From NCBI RefSeq assembly GCF_007665395.1, contig NZ_VDND01000004.1, positions 1 to 64,000 of the forward strand: a stretch of DNA of 64,000 nt, written 5' to 3'. Below the pieces are notes generated by a model. The model worked only from the letters and a program-made list of their open reading frames with translations, had not been told where the DNA came from and did not search any database. Source of the DNA: Pseudomonas oryzihabitans (GTDB taxonomy: Bacteria; Pseudomonadota; Gammaproteobacteria; Pseudomonadales; Pseudomonadaceae). Shown in pieces: positions 56,576 through 64,000 of this stretch. Numbering within the stretch: position 1 is the stretch's first letter; each line of letters starts with the position of its first letter. A program made the position numbers and the translations under genes.

Positions 56576-57201
56576 GCGCCGCACTTGGGCAGGACCTGCA
56601 ACAGGCGCACAGCCGCATCGTCACCCTGGTGATCCGTCACCAGCCCCTGGCCGGCCAGCAGGACGCCTATCAACGCTGGTTGCAGCGCGCCGTCAGCGCC
56701 GCCCGCGCGGCCTGCGGCCACCTGGGCGTGGATGTCATCCCGCCGGCCGAGGAGGGCGCCGCCTTTACCACCCTGGTGCGCTTCGCCGACGTCGACCAGC
56801 TGCAGGCCTGGCTGGCTTCGCCAGAGCGCCAGGCGTTGATCGCCGAGGTGGCGCCGCTGCTGCGCGAGGCCGATGCCCCCGAGGTGCATGCCGACGCTGA
56901 ATTCTGGTTCACCCCGCCACGCCCTGGCGTGCGCCCGCCACCGGCCTGGAAGCAGGCGGTGCTGACCTACCTGGTCATCGCGCCCCTGACGATGCTGATC
57001 CCGCCGCTGTGGCAGCCGCTGTTCGCGCGCTATCCATTCCTGGCCGGCCCGGTGCCCAGCAACCTGCTGATCACCCTGTGCATCGTGCCGCTGGTGGTGT
57101 TCCTGATCATGCCGAGGGTGAGCCGCCTGTGCGCGCCCTGGCTCAACGCCCGCTCGGGCGCCTTTTCCACTCCCCCCACCCCTGGAGGCGAACAACCATG
57201 A
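56572..57201 (+). CDS. ABM-domain protein with two membrane segments
   Basis: 209 residues. Residues 10-115 form an antibiotic-biosynthesis-monooxygenase (ABM) type alpha+beta barrel (VTLVIRHQPLAGQQDAYQRW, LVRFADVDQLQAWLASPER). The C-terminal part has two membrane segments (AVLTYLVIAPLTMLIPPLWQ and LLITLCIVPLVVFLIMP), so the barrel is anchored in the inner membrane facing the cytoplasm. Function unknown; such proteins act on small reactive ketones or quinols in known relatives. Coupled to the DoxX and hydrolase genes by ATGA overlaps on both sides. Confidence 0.82.
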   Translation: MSAALGQDLQQAHSRIVTLVIRHQPLAGQQDAYQRWLQRAVSAARAACGHLGVDVIPPAEEGAAFTTLVRFADVDQLQAWLASPERQALIAEVAPLLREADAPEVHADAEFWFTPPRPGVRPPPAWKQAVLTYLVIAPLTMLIPPLWQPLFARYPFLAGPVPSNLLITLCIVPLVVFLIMPRVSRLCAPWLNARSGAFSTPPTPGGEQP

Positions 57202-58016
57202 GCACCTTCACCACCCGCGACGGCGTCGAGATCTATTTCAAGGACTGGGGCAGCGGCAAGCCCGTGCTGTTCAGCCACGGCTGGCCGCTGGACGCCGACA
57301 TGTGGGACTACCAGCTGCACCACCTGGCCAGCCACGGCTATCGCGCCATCGCCTTCGACCGCCGCGGCTTCGGCCGCTCCGGCCAGCCGTGGAACAGCTA
57401 CGACTACGACACCTTCGCCGACGACATCAAGGAGCTGATCGAGCACCTGGACCTGCGCGACGTCACCCTGGTGGGCTTTTCCATGGGCGGTGGCGACGTC
57501 AGCCGCTACCTGGCGCGCCACGGTTCGGCGCGGGTCGCCAAGCTGGCGCTGCTGGGGGCCGTCACCCCGCTGTTCGGGCAAAAGCCGGACTTCCCCCAGG
57601 GCGTCGACAAAGGCGTCTTCGACGGCATCCGTGCTGGTCTGCTCAAGGACCGCGCCCAGTTTTTGGCCGACTTCGCGCCGGTCTTCTATGGCACCAACCA
57701 GGGCCAGGAGGTCTCCGCGGGCGTCTTCACCCAGACCCTCAACATCGCCCTGCTGGCCTCGCTCAAGGGCACGGTCGACTGCGTGACCGCCTTCTCGGAA
57801 ACCGACTTCCGTCCGGACATAGCCAAGGTCGACGTACCCACCCTGGTGATCCACGGCGACGCCGACCAGGTGGTGCCCTTCGAAACCACCGGCAAGCTCG
57901 CCGCCGAGCTGATCCGCGGCGCCGAACTCAAGGTGTATGCCGGAGCGCCCCATGGCTTCGCGGTGACCCACGCCGCGCAGCTGAACCAGGACCTGCTGGC
58001 CTTCGTGGCGAGCTGA
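57198..58016 (+). CDS. alpha/beta hydrolase (non-haem chloroperoxidase-like)
   Basis: 272 residues, alpha/beta hydrolase fold: oxyanion loop FSHGWPLDADMWDYQ, nucleophile elbow VGFSMGGGDVSRY with Ser, catalytic Asp candidate in VIHGDADQVVPF, catalytic His in GAPHGFAVTH. It is closest to arylesterase and bacterial perhydrolase enzymes that hydrolyse or perhydrolyse esters. Cytoplasmic, no signal. Overlaps the upstream gene by ATGA. Confidence 0.92.
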   Translation: MSTFTTRDGVEIYFKDWGSGKPVLFSHGWPLDADMWDYQLHHLASHGYRAIAFDRRGFGRSGQPWNSYDYDTFADDIKELIEHLDLRDVTLVGFSMGGGDVSRYLARHGSARVAKLALLGAVTPLFGQKPDFPQGVDKGVFDGIRAGLLKDRAQFLADFAPVFYGTNQGQEVSAGVFTQTLNIALLASLKGTVDCVTAFSETDFRPDIAKVDVPTLVIHGDADQVVPFETTGKLAAELIRGAELKVYAGAPHGFAVTHAAQLNQDLLAFVAS

Positions 58017-58061
58017 GCATCGGCCCGGGCAGCGGGTGCTGTCCGGGCCGCGAGAGCCGCC

Positions 58062-60020
58062 ATGCGCCAAGACCCCCTGGACCCCCAACGCCGCCGCGCC
58101 CTCCTGCTGGGCGCCGCCGGCGCGCTCTGGTCCGTCCTGCCCCTGGCCGGACGCGCCGATACTGCCTCTGGAGGTACCATGCAACACGCCGATCTGATCC
58201 TGCACAACGGCAAGCTTCACACCGTCGATCCCGAGCGCCCCGAAGCGACCGCGGTCGCCATCAGGGATGGCGTCTTCCTCGCCGTGGGCAGCGACAGCGA
58301 GGCCATGGCCCATCGCGGCCCGGCCACCCAGGTGGTCGACCTGCGCGGGCGCCGCGCCATTCCCGGCCTCAACGACTCCCACCTGCACCTGATCCGCGGC
58401 GGCCTCAACTACAACCTGGAACTGCGCTGGGAGGGGGTGCCCTCGCTGGCCGATGCCCTGCGCATGCTCAAGGACCAGGCCGAGCGCACCCCGGCGCCCC
58501 AGTGGGTGCGGGTCGTGGGCGGCTGGAACGAATTCCAGTTCGCCGAGCGCCGCCTGCCGACCCTGGACGAACTCAACCAGGCGGCTCCGGACACCCCGGT
58601 GCTCATCCTCCACCTCTACGACCGGGCGCTGCTCAATCGCGCCGCCCTGCGGGTGGTCGGCTACACCAGGGACACCCCCAATCCCCCGGGCGGCGAGATC
58701 CAGCGCGACGCCCGCGGCGAGCCCACCGGCATGCTGATCGCCCGGCCCAACGCCATGATCCTCTACGCCACCCTGGCCAAGGGGCCCAAGCTGCCGCTGG
58801 AGTACCAGGTCAACTCCACCCGCCAGTTCATGCGCGAACTCAATCGCCTGGGGCTGACCAGCGCCATCGATGCCGGCGGCGGCTTCCAGAACTATCCGGA
58901 TGACTACCAGGTGATCCAGGAACTGGCCGATGCCGACCAGCTCACCGTGCGCATCGCCTACAACCTCTTCACCCAGCGACCCAAGGAAGAGCTGACCGAC
59001 TTCAAGAACTGGACCGGCAGCGTCACCCTGCACCAGGGCACCGACTTCCTGCGGCACAACGGCGCCGGCGAGATGCTGGCCTTCTCCGCGGCCGACTTCG
59101 AGGACTTCCTCGAACCGCGCCCGGATCTGCCAGCCACCATGGAGGCCGATCTGGAACCCGTGGTGCGCCACCTGGTGGAGCAGCGCTGGCCGTTCCGCCT
59201 GCACGCCACCTACGACGAATCCATCTCGCGCATGCTCGACGTCTTCGAGCGAGTCAATCGCGACGTACCCTTCAATGGCCTGCCCTGGTTCTTCGACCAC
59301 GCCGAGACCATCAGCCCGCGCAACATCGAGCGGGTCAAGGCGCTGGGCGGCGGCATCGCCATCCAGGACCGCATGGCCTTCCAGGGCGAATACTTCGTCG
59401 ACCGCTATGGCGCCCAGGCCGCCGAGCAGACCCCGCCGATCCAGCGGATGCTCGCCGCTGGTGTACCGGTGGGGGCGGGGACCGACGCCACCCGGGTCTC
59501 CAGCTACAACCCCTGGACCTCGCTGTACTGGCTGGTGAGTGGCCGCACCGTCGGCAGTCTCGCGCTCTATCAGGAGGGCCTGCCGCGGGCCACCGCCCTG
59601 CAGCTGTTCACCCAGGGCAGTGCCTGGTTCTCCTCGGAACAGGGCAAGAAGGGCCAACTGCGGGTGGGCCAACTGGCCGACGTGGCGGTGCTCTCGGCGG
59701 ACTTCTTCAGCGTCGAGGAAGAGGCCATCAAGCACCTGGAGGCGGTGCTCACCGTGGTCGGTGGCCGCATCGTCTATGGCGCCGAGGAATTCGATCGCCT
59801 GGGGCCGGCGCCCTTGCCGGTCACGCCGGACTGGTCGCCGGTGGTCAAGGTGCCCGGTCACTGGAAACCCGGTGCGCCCTTGCAGGCCGCCGTGCACCAG
59901 TGCGCCGGCGCCTGTTCCGTGCATGGCCACGGCCATGAGCGGGCGCGCCAGAGCCGGGTACCGGTCAGCGACTTCAGTGGCTTCTGGGGCGCCTTCGGCT
60001 GCTCCTGCTTCAGCTTCTGA
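58062..60020 (+). CDS. Tat-exported YtcJ-type amidohydrolase with Cys-rich tail
   Basis: 652 residues of the YtcJ/NfdA amidohydrolase group. A twin-arginine-like signal QRRRALLLGAAGALWSV with cleavage near GRADT, then ADLILHNGKLHTVDPERPE, the metal motif LNDSHLHLIRGG, HATYDESISRM, DHAETI and the late GTDATRVSSYNPW Asp. The final 40 residues are Cys- and His-rich (CAGACSVHGHGH and GCSCFSF), an addition that might bind metal or form disulfides. Substrate unknown, most likely a cyclic amide or amidine. ATG 58062; it lies 45 bp after the alpha/beta hydrolase and 11 bp before the MFS gene. Confidence 0.88.
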   Translation: MRQDPLDPQRRRALLLGAAGALWSVLPLAGRADTASGGTMQHADLILHNGKLHTVDPERPEATAVAIRDGVFLAVGSDSEAMAHRGPATQVVDLRGRRAIPGLNDSHLHLIRGGLNYNLELRWEGVPSLADALRMLKDQAERTPAPQWVRVVGGWNEFQFAERRLPTLDELNQAAPDTPVLILHLYDRALLNRAALRVVGYTRDTPNPPGGEIQRDARGEPTGMLIARPNAMILYATLAKGPKLPLEYQVNSTRQFMRELNRLGLTSAIDAGGGFQNYPDDYQVIQELADADQLTVRIAYNLFTQRPKEELTDFKNWTGSVTLHQGTDFLRHNGAGEMLAFSAADFEDFLEPRPDLPATMEADLEPVVRHLVEQRWPFRLHATYDESISRMLDVFERVNRDVPFNGLPWFFDHAETISPRNIERVKALGGGIAIQDRMAFQGEYFVDRYGAQAAEQTPPIQRMLAAGVPVGAGTDATRVSSYNPWTSLYWLVSGRTVGSLALYQEGLPRATALQLFTQGSAWFSSEQGKKGQLRVGQLADVAVLSADFFSVEEEAIKHLEAVLTVVGGRIVYGAEEFDRLGPAPLPVTPDWSPVVKVPGHWKPGAPLQAAVHQCAGACSVHGHGHERARQSRVPVSDFSGFWGAFGCSCFSF

Positions 60021-60031
60021 GGACCGCCGCC

Positions 60032-61627
60032 ATGACCGCCGCCGCCCTCACGCCCAACACTGCCTCGCCCTGGCAGCCGCTGCGCCAGCGCACCTTCCGC
60101 TGGCTGTGGCTGGCCAGCATCGCCTCCAACATCGGCACCTGGATGCACGAGGTGGGCGCCAGCTGGCTGATGACCTCGCTGTCGGCCAGCCCGCTGGCGG
60201 TGGCCCTGGTGCAGGTGGCGGGGGCGCTGCCGATGTTCCTGCTGGCGCTGCCGGCCGGCGCCCTGGCCGACATCGTCGACCGGCGCCGCTACCTGCTCGG
60301 CGTGCAGCTGTGGATGGCCGCGGTAGCCCTGGCCTTGGCCGGCCTGACCCTGGCCGGCTGGATGAGCGTGCCGCTGCTGTTGGGCCTGACCCTGGCCATG
60401 GGCGTGGGCACCGCGCTGATGCTGCCGGCCTGGTCGGCGCTCACCCCCGAGCTGGTGGATAAAAGCGAGCTGCCCGCGGCCATCGCCCTGTCCAGCCTGG
60501 GCATGAACGTGGCCCGCGCCCTGGGGCCGGCGCTGGCCGGGGTGCTGGTCAGCCTGGCCGGTCCCTGGCTGACCTTCGCCCTCAATGCCGTGTCCTTCTT
60601 CGCCGTCATCGTCGTGCTCCTGACCTGGCGGCGCCAACCTGCAGCCGCCGTGCTGCCCGCGGAGCGCCTCTTGGGCGCGGTCCGGGTCGGTTTCCGCTAC
60701 GCCCGCAGCTCCCCCCAGCTGCAGGTGGTGCTGGCCCGGACCGCCGCGTTTTTTCTCGGCGCCAGCGCCGGCATGGCCCTGCTCCCGCTGCTGGTCCGCC
60801 AGGCCCTGCAGGGCACTGCCCTGGATTTCGGCATCCTGCTCGGTTGCGTGGGCCTGGGCGCCATCGGCGGCGCCATGCTCTTGCCGCGGCTGCGCGAAAG
60901 ACTCTCCAGCGACCTGCTGGTGGCCGGCGCCAGTGCCGTCTATGCCCTCGTCCTGCTGGGGCTGGCCTGGATCCGTGACTTCGCCTGGCTGTTGCCGGTG
61001 ATGCTCGCCAGCGGCCTGGCCTGGATCGCCGTGCTCTCCAGCCTGCAGGTGGCGGCCCAGACCGCCGTCCCCGGCTGGGTCAGGGCCCGCGCCCTGGCCG
61101 TCTACATCCTGGTGTTCTTCGGCACCAGCGCCCTGGGCGGTACCCTCTGGGGCGCCGTGGCCAGTCACTTCTCCCTGACCGTCGCCCTGAGCGCGGCCGC
61201 TGCGGTGCTGCTGGCCGGCATCGTCCTGACCTGGCGTCTGCGCCTGCCGGTCACCCCGGCGGCGGACATAGCCCCTTCGCTGCACTGGCCGACACCCATC
61301 CTCGACGACTCCCTGGACCGCGAGCGCGGCCCGGTGCTGGTCACCCTGGAATACGACATCGCCCCCGAGCACGGCCCGGCCTTCCGCCAGGCCATGCAGG
61401 CGGTGGGCGCCATGCGCCGGCGCAACGGAGCCTTCTCCTGGGCGCTGCTGCAGGACAGCGCCGAACCGCGACTCTGGCAGGAATTCTTCTGCGACGAATC
61501 CTGGCTGGAGCACCTGCGCCACCACCACCGCGTCACCCAGGGCGAACAGCGCCTGGAAGCGGCGGCGCGCCAGTACCAGACCCCCGGCGTACCCATCGCC
61601 ATCCGCCACCTCCTGGGCGGTGCCTAG
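60032..61627 (+). CDS. MFS exporter fused to an ABM-like domain
   Basis: 531 residues. N-terminal 410 residues form an MFS_3 (EntS-like) exporter (FRWLWLASIASNIGTWMHEV, LPAGALADIVDRRRYLLGVQ, LTFALNAVSFFAVIVV); the last ~110 residues are a cytoplasmic ABM-like barrel (VLVTLEYDIAPEHGPAFRQA and SWALLQDSAEPRLWQEFF). ABM-tailed members of this family are known to me only as uncharacterised. Two ABM domains in one operon (also 56572) is notable. 11 bp after the amidohydrolase; 44 bp before the YcaC-like gene. Confidence 0.88.
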   Translation: MTAAALTPNTASPWQPLRQRTFRWLWLASIASNIGTWMHEVGASWLMTSLSASPLAVALVQVAGALPMFLLALPAGALADIVDRRRYLLGVQLWMAAVALALAGLTLAGWMSVPLLLGLTLAMGVGTALMLPAWSALTPELVDKSELPAAIALSSLGMNVARALGPALAGVLVSLAGPWLTFALNAVSFFAVIVVLLTWRRQPAAAVLPAERLLGAVRVGFRYARSSPQLQVVLARTAAFFLGASAGMALLPLLVRQALQGTALDFGILLGCVGLGAIGGAMLLPRLRERLSSDLLVAGASAVYALVLLGLAWIRDFAWLLPVMLASGLAWIAVLSSLQVAAQTAVPGWVRARALAVYILVFFGTSALGGTLWGAVASHFSLTVALSAAAAVLLAGIVLTWRLRLPVTPAADIAPSLHWPTPILDDSLDRERGPVLVTLEYDIAPEHGPAFRQAMQAVGAMRRRNGAFSWALLQDSAEPRLWQEFFCDESWLEHLRHHHRVTQGEQRLEAAARQYQTPGVPIAIRHLLGGA

Positions 61628-61671
61628 CGCCGCCCGTTACCTCATCAACCACCACCCCCGAGGACTCCACC

Positions 61672-62295
61672 ATGAGCAAGCCCTACAACCGTCTCGACAA
61701 GAACGATGCCGTCGTCCTGCTGATCGACCACCAGGCCGGTCTGATCTCCCTGGTGCAGGATTTCACCCCCAGCGACTTCAAGAACAACGTCCTGGCCCTG
61801 GCCAACAGCGCCAAGTTCTTCGGCCTGCCCACCATCCTCACCACCAGCTTCGAGCAGGGCCCCAACGGCCCGCTGGTGCCCGAGCTGGTGGAGCTGTTCC
61901 CCGAGGCGCCCTACATCGCCCGGCCCGGCCAGATCAACGCCTGGGATAACGAAGACTTCGTCGCCGCCATCAAGGCCACCGGGCGCAAGCAGCTGATCAT
62001 CGCCGGCGTGGTGACCGACGTCTGCGTGGCCTTCCCGGCACTGGCCGCCATCGCCGAGGGCTTCGACGTCTTCGTGGTGACCGATGCCTCCGGCACCTTC
62101 GACAAGACCGTGCAGCAGGCCGCCTGGGCGCGCATGAGCGCCGCTGGCGTGCAGCTGATGAACTGGTTCAGCGTCGCCTGCGAACTGCACCGCGACTGGC
62201 GCAACGACATCGAAGGCCTGGGCGCCCTGCTGTCCAACCACATCCCCAACTACCGCAACCTGATGACCAGCTACGCCAAGCTGGCTTCGAAATAA
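61672..62295 (+). CDS. YcaC-type cysteine hydrolase (isochorismatase fold)
   Basis: 207 residues of the YcaC subgroup. VVLLIDHQAGLIS holds the catalytic Asp, TSFEQGPNGPLVPEL follows, and IIAGVVTDVCVAFPALAA carries the nucleophile Cys. YcaC proteins are homo-octamers of unknown physiological substrate, often linked with chlorinated or ureido compounds. Ribosome binding site GAGG. Last structural gene of the + strand set before LysR. Confidence 0.92.
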   Translation: MSKPYNRLDKNDAVVLLIDHQAGLISLVQDFTPSDFKNNVLALANSAKFFGLPTILTTSFEQGPNGPLVPELVELFPEAPYIARPGQINAWDNEDFVAAIKATGRKQLIIAGVVTDVCVAFPALAAIAEGFDVFVVTDASGTFDKTVQQAAWARMSAAGVQLMNWFSVACELHRDWRNDIEGLGALLSNHIPNYRNLMTSYAKLASK

Positions 62296-62300
62296 GGTAA

Positions 62301-62336
62301 CGACAGTCCGGTGTCCATCCGGGCGCCGGACCGTCG
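62301..62336. terminator. hairpin between the YcaC-like and LysR genes
   Basis: Stem CGAC-A-GTCCGG / CCGGAC-C-GTCG with one mismatch and a 14-nt loop, 6 bp past the YcaC stop and 13 bp before the LysR start. No T run; a partial terminator or operator is possible. Confidence 0.4.
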
Positions 62337-62348
62337 CGGAGGGACGCC

Positions 62349-63257
62349 GTGAACCGCAACGACCTGCGCCGCATCGACCTGCACCTGCTGGTGGTGTTCG
62401 AGAGCCTGATGCACGAGCGCAACCTCACCCGCACCGCGGAAAAGCTCTTTCTCGGCCAGCCTGCCATCAGCGCCGCCCTGGTGCGCCTGCGACAGTTCTT
62501 CGACGACCCCTTGCTGGTGCGCAGCGGCCGGGCCATGGAGCCCACGCCGCGCGCCCTGGCCATCCTCGAACGGCTGCGCCCGGCCCTGGATGGCCTGTCC
62601 AACGCCCTCAGCGAGGTCGACGACTTCGATCCCGGCGCCAGTCGCGCAGTGTTTCGCATCGGCATGTCCGACGACGTCGAATGCGGCCTGCTGCCCCCGT
62701 TGCTGAGCCATCTGCGCGAGGTGGCGCCCCACTGCGTGCTGGTGGTGCGCAACGCCAACTTCCTGCTCTTGCCCGGGCTGCTCGCCAGCGGCGAGGTGTC
62801 CCTTGGCATCAGCTACACCACCCAGCTGCCGGCCAATGCCAAGAGCCGCACCCTGAGGCACATCCGCGCCCTGGTGGTGCGCGCCGACACCGATCCCGCA
62901 CCCCTGACGCTGGACGACTACTGCGCCCGGCCCCATGTGCTGGTGTCCATGTCTGGCGATCTCTGCGGCAACATCGACGACGACCTGGCGCGCCTCGGCC
63001 GCAGCCGCAAGGTGGCCCTGGGCGTGCCTCACTTCAACGGCCTCGGCGCCCTGCTGGCCGGCAGCGACCTGCTCGCCACCGTGCCCGACTACGCCGCCCG
63101 GGCGCTGGCCGCGAGCGGTGGTCTGCGCTTCGAGGAGCCACCCTTTCCCATCGTGCCGGCCCGGCTGTCGCTGGTCTGGCGCGCCGCCCAGGACCAGGAC
63201 CCGGGCGAGCGCTGGCTGCGCGGCGAGATCCTTAGATTCATGGGCGAGCCTGGCTAA
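62349..63257 (+). CDS. LysR-family regulator of the YcaC/amidohydrolase set
   Basis: 302 residues, GTG start at 62349 with GGAGGGA. Winged helix LTRTAEKLFLGQPAISAALVRLRQFFDD, then a NodD/NahR-like effector domain with the DPLLVRSGRAMEPTPRA and FRIGMSDDVECGLLPPLLSHL segments. Unlike most LysR genes it is not divergent from its set but ends it on the same strand. Ligand unknown. Confidence 0.88.
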   Translation: MNRNDLRRIDLHLLVVFESLMHERNLTRTAEKLFLGQPAISAALVRLRQFFDDPLLVRSGRAMEPTPRALAILERLRPALDGLSNALSEVDDFDPGASRAVFRIGMSDDVECGLLPPLLSHLREVAPHCVLVVRNANFLLLPGLLASGEVSLGISYTTQLPANAKSRTLRHIRALVVRADTDPAPLTLDDYCARPHVLVSMSGDLCGNIDDDLARLGRSRKVALGVPHFNGLGALLAGSDLLATVPDYAARALAASGGLRFEEPPFPIVPARLSLVWRAAQDQDPGERWLRGEILRFMGEPG

Positions 63258-63361
63258 GCGACCGGGTATCAGCGTCGTCGATAAGCGCTATCCGCCGGTA
63301 CGATTTATGGAGGAGGGGGTTGGCTTTCTAGGATGGCTGCATGTCTTCCGGAGCCACGCCC

Positions 63362-63730
63362 ATGCCTCTCACCAACCTTCGCCACGCCCTCCGCCTGCTG
63401 GCCTGCGCCGGCTTCCTCGCCGTGCTGGCCGGCTGCGCCAGCTCCCACAACGCCTACCTCAGGGATGGCAGCACGGCCTACCTGGTGCAGTGCAACGGGG
63501 TCTTCGGCAGCTGGTCCGGCTGCGCGGGCGAAGCCGCGGAGCGTTGCCCCACCGGCAGCTACCAGGTCCTCGCCCGCAACCACCTCGACGGCGCCAGCGA
63601 AGCCCAGGCTGACGCCAGTGTCGCCGGCCAGTCCTACCCGGTGCGCAACCTGCTGGTGCAGTGCCAGGGCGAACAATTCGCCTGGCGCGTGGGCAACTTC
63701 GTGCGCCGCCTGCCGGTCAGCGAGGGCTGA
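63362..63730 (+). CDS. small lipoprotein of unknown function
   Basis: 122 residues with a lipoprotein signal: hydrophobic CAGFLAVLAGC ending in the lipobox LAGC (Cys about 25). Mature part has an N-terminal YLRDGSTAYLVQCNG and four more Cys (likely disulfides, for example CNGVFGSWSGC and QCQGE). No known domain. ATG 63362 with GGAG is preferred over ATG 63341. Its TGA stop lies inside the first unit of a 7-bp tandem repeat. Confidence 0.85.
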   Translation: MPLTNLRHALRLLACAGFLAVLAGCASSHNAYLRDGSTAYLVQCNGVFGSWSGCAGEAAERCPTGSYQVLARNHLDGASEAQADASVAGQSYPVRNLLVQCQGEQFAWRVGNFVRRLPVSEG

Positions 63731-63772
63731 GGGCTGAGGGCTGAGGGCTGAGGGCTGAGGGCTGAGGGTTGA
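63724..63772. repeat. 7-bp tandem repeat GGGCTGA x6-7
   Basis: Six perfect GGGCTGA units (63724-63765) and a seventh with one change. The first unit contains the lipoprotein stop codon. The unit length and sequence match the GGGCTAG repeat at 367. Replication slippage is expected here. Confidence 0.92.
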
Positions 63773-63825
63773 GGGCAGGTCAGCAGGTTGTCGAGGGTTC
63801 TGCAGCGGCTGAAGGCCTGCTCGGC

Positions 63826-64000
63826 TAGCCCCCTCTCCCTCTGGGAGAAGGCTGGGGTGAGGGCGCTCCCCGTACACTGAAGTCACCCTTGGAAAAGGCT
63901 GCGTCGCTTTCCAGGCTACGCCTCTAGCCCCCTCTCCCTCTGGGAGAGGGTTGGGGTGAGGGCGCTCCCCGTACACTGAAGTCACCCCTGGAAAAGCCTG
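63826..64000. repeat. 76-bp direct repeat with 99-bp period, cut by the window edge
   Basis: Copies at 63826-63901 and 63925-64000 are almost identical; each carries the CCCCCTCTCC...GGGGTGAGGG hairpin (at 63828 and 63926) followed by a shared CTCCCCGTACACTGAAGTC tail. The 23-bp spacer includes a short GGAAA...TTTCC hairpin. The end of the second copy is the end of the window, so more copies may follow. No gene in 63773-64000. Confidence 0.9.

Noticed and set aside
57030..59936. 968-codon minus-strand frame over the hydrolase and amidohydrolase genes
   Set aside because: The + strand proteins have clear catalytic motifs; the antisense product is low-complexity Gly/Ala/Val/Gln-rich.
63724..63772. 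CRISPR array
   Set aside because: Unit is 7 bp without spacers; also no cas genes anywhere in the window.
63826..64000. CRISPR or integron array at the right edge
   Set aside because: Two 76-bp copies contain the same REP-like hairpin; spacing is one 23-bp segment and there is no integrase.

Overview
The window looks like chromosomal DNA from a Pseudomonas (gamma-proteobacterium, high GC). The evidence is the Pseudomonas-type 3' end of a 5S rRNA gene at position 1, an mksFEB condensin operon close to rimI, an elongator tRNA-Met, Hfq/Crc-type AANAANAA motifs in catabolic leaders, and families of small palindromic repeats. A relative of P. oryzihabitans is my guess from gene content only; no database search was possible. 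The sequence is almost entirely coding, with accessory genes and small repeats increasing to the right of about 38 kb.

Layout. 1-500: end of an rRNA operon, its terminator and repeats. 507-5246 (-): mksF-mksE-mksB, an SMC-like MukBEF-related condensin. 5406-6685 (+): an unrecognised Ala/Pro-rich protein and rimI. 6704-6966: a 263-bp internally deleted IS481-type element with both ends and a 6-bp target duplication. 6968-9837: an acidic protein (-) and the trehalose genes otsB-otsA (+). 10131-10207: tRNA-Met (-).

10337-31079 is a 20-kb inositol (and probably related polyol or sugar) catabolic region. A LacI-type regulator faces a three-gene set (TIM-barrel, Gfo/Idh/MocA dehydrogenase, TIM-barrel). 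An RpiR-type regulator (IolR) faces iolC(DUF2090 fusion)-iolE-iolB-iolA-iolI-iolD-iolG. A periplasmic binding protein, an ABC ATPase and a permease follow in two transcription units, and a third Gfo/Idh/MocA dehydrogenase closes the region. GGAA-N6-TTCC operators lie at the iolR/iolC intergenic region and in front of both transporter units. AANAANAA motifs lie in the leaders of five units. This suggests a two-layer control: induction through IolR and catabolite repression through Hfq/Crc.

31076-38785 (-) is a tightly overlapped operon: GntR regulator, two peptide-type ABC ATPases, binding protein, two permeases and a cytoplasmic gamma-glutamyltransferase-like hydrolase. It probably takes up and cleaves a gamma-glutamyl or related peptide. 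39125-49292 holds single genes: DUF445 protein, UV-damage endonuclease UvsE between palindromic repeats, Tat-exported aldo/keto reductase, Tlc/MFS-type membrane protein, metallophosphoesterase, LysR with a 14-TM exporter, and a GlxA-type regulator. 49468-52279 is a rearranged zone: a regulator ATPase that runs 180 bp into a convergent AraC gene, a 167-bp TA-flanked MITE, a DedA protein and a 124-bp palindrome. 52280-63257 has pirin, MFS/LysR and DoxX genes, then a one-direction set (DoxX, ABM-domain membrane protein, alpha/beta hydrolase, YtcJ-type amidohydrolase, MFS-ABM exporter, YcaC hydrolase, LysR) that may form an undescribed processing/export pathway. The window ends with a lipoprotein gene, 7-bp tandem repeats and a 99-bp-period repeat cut by the window edge.
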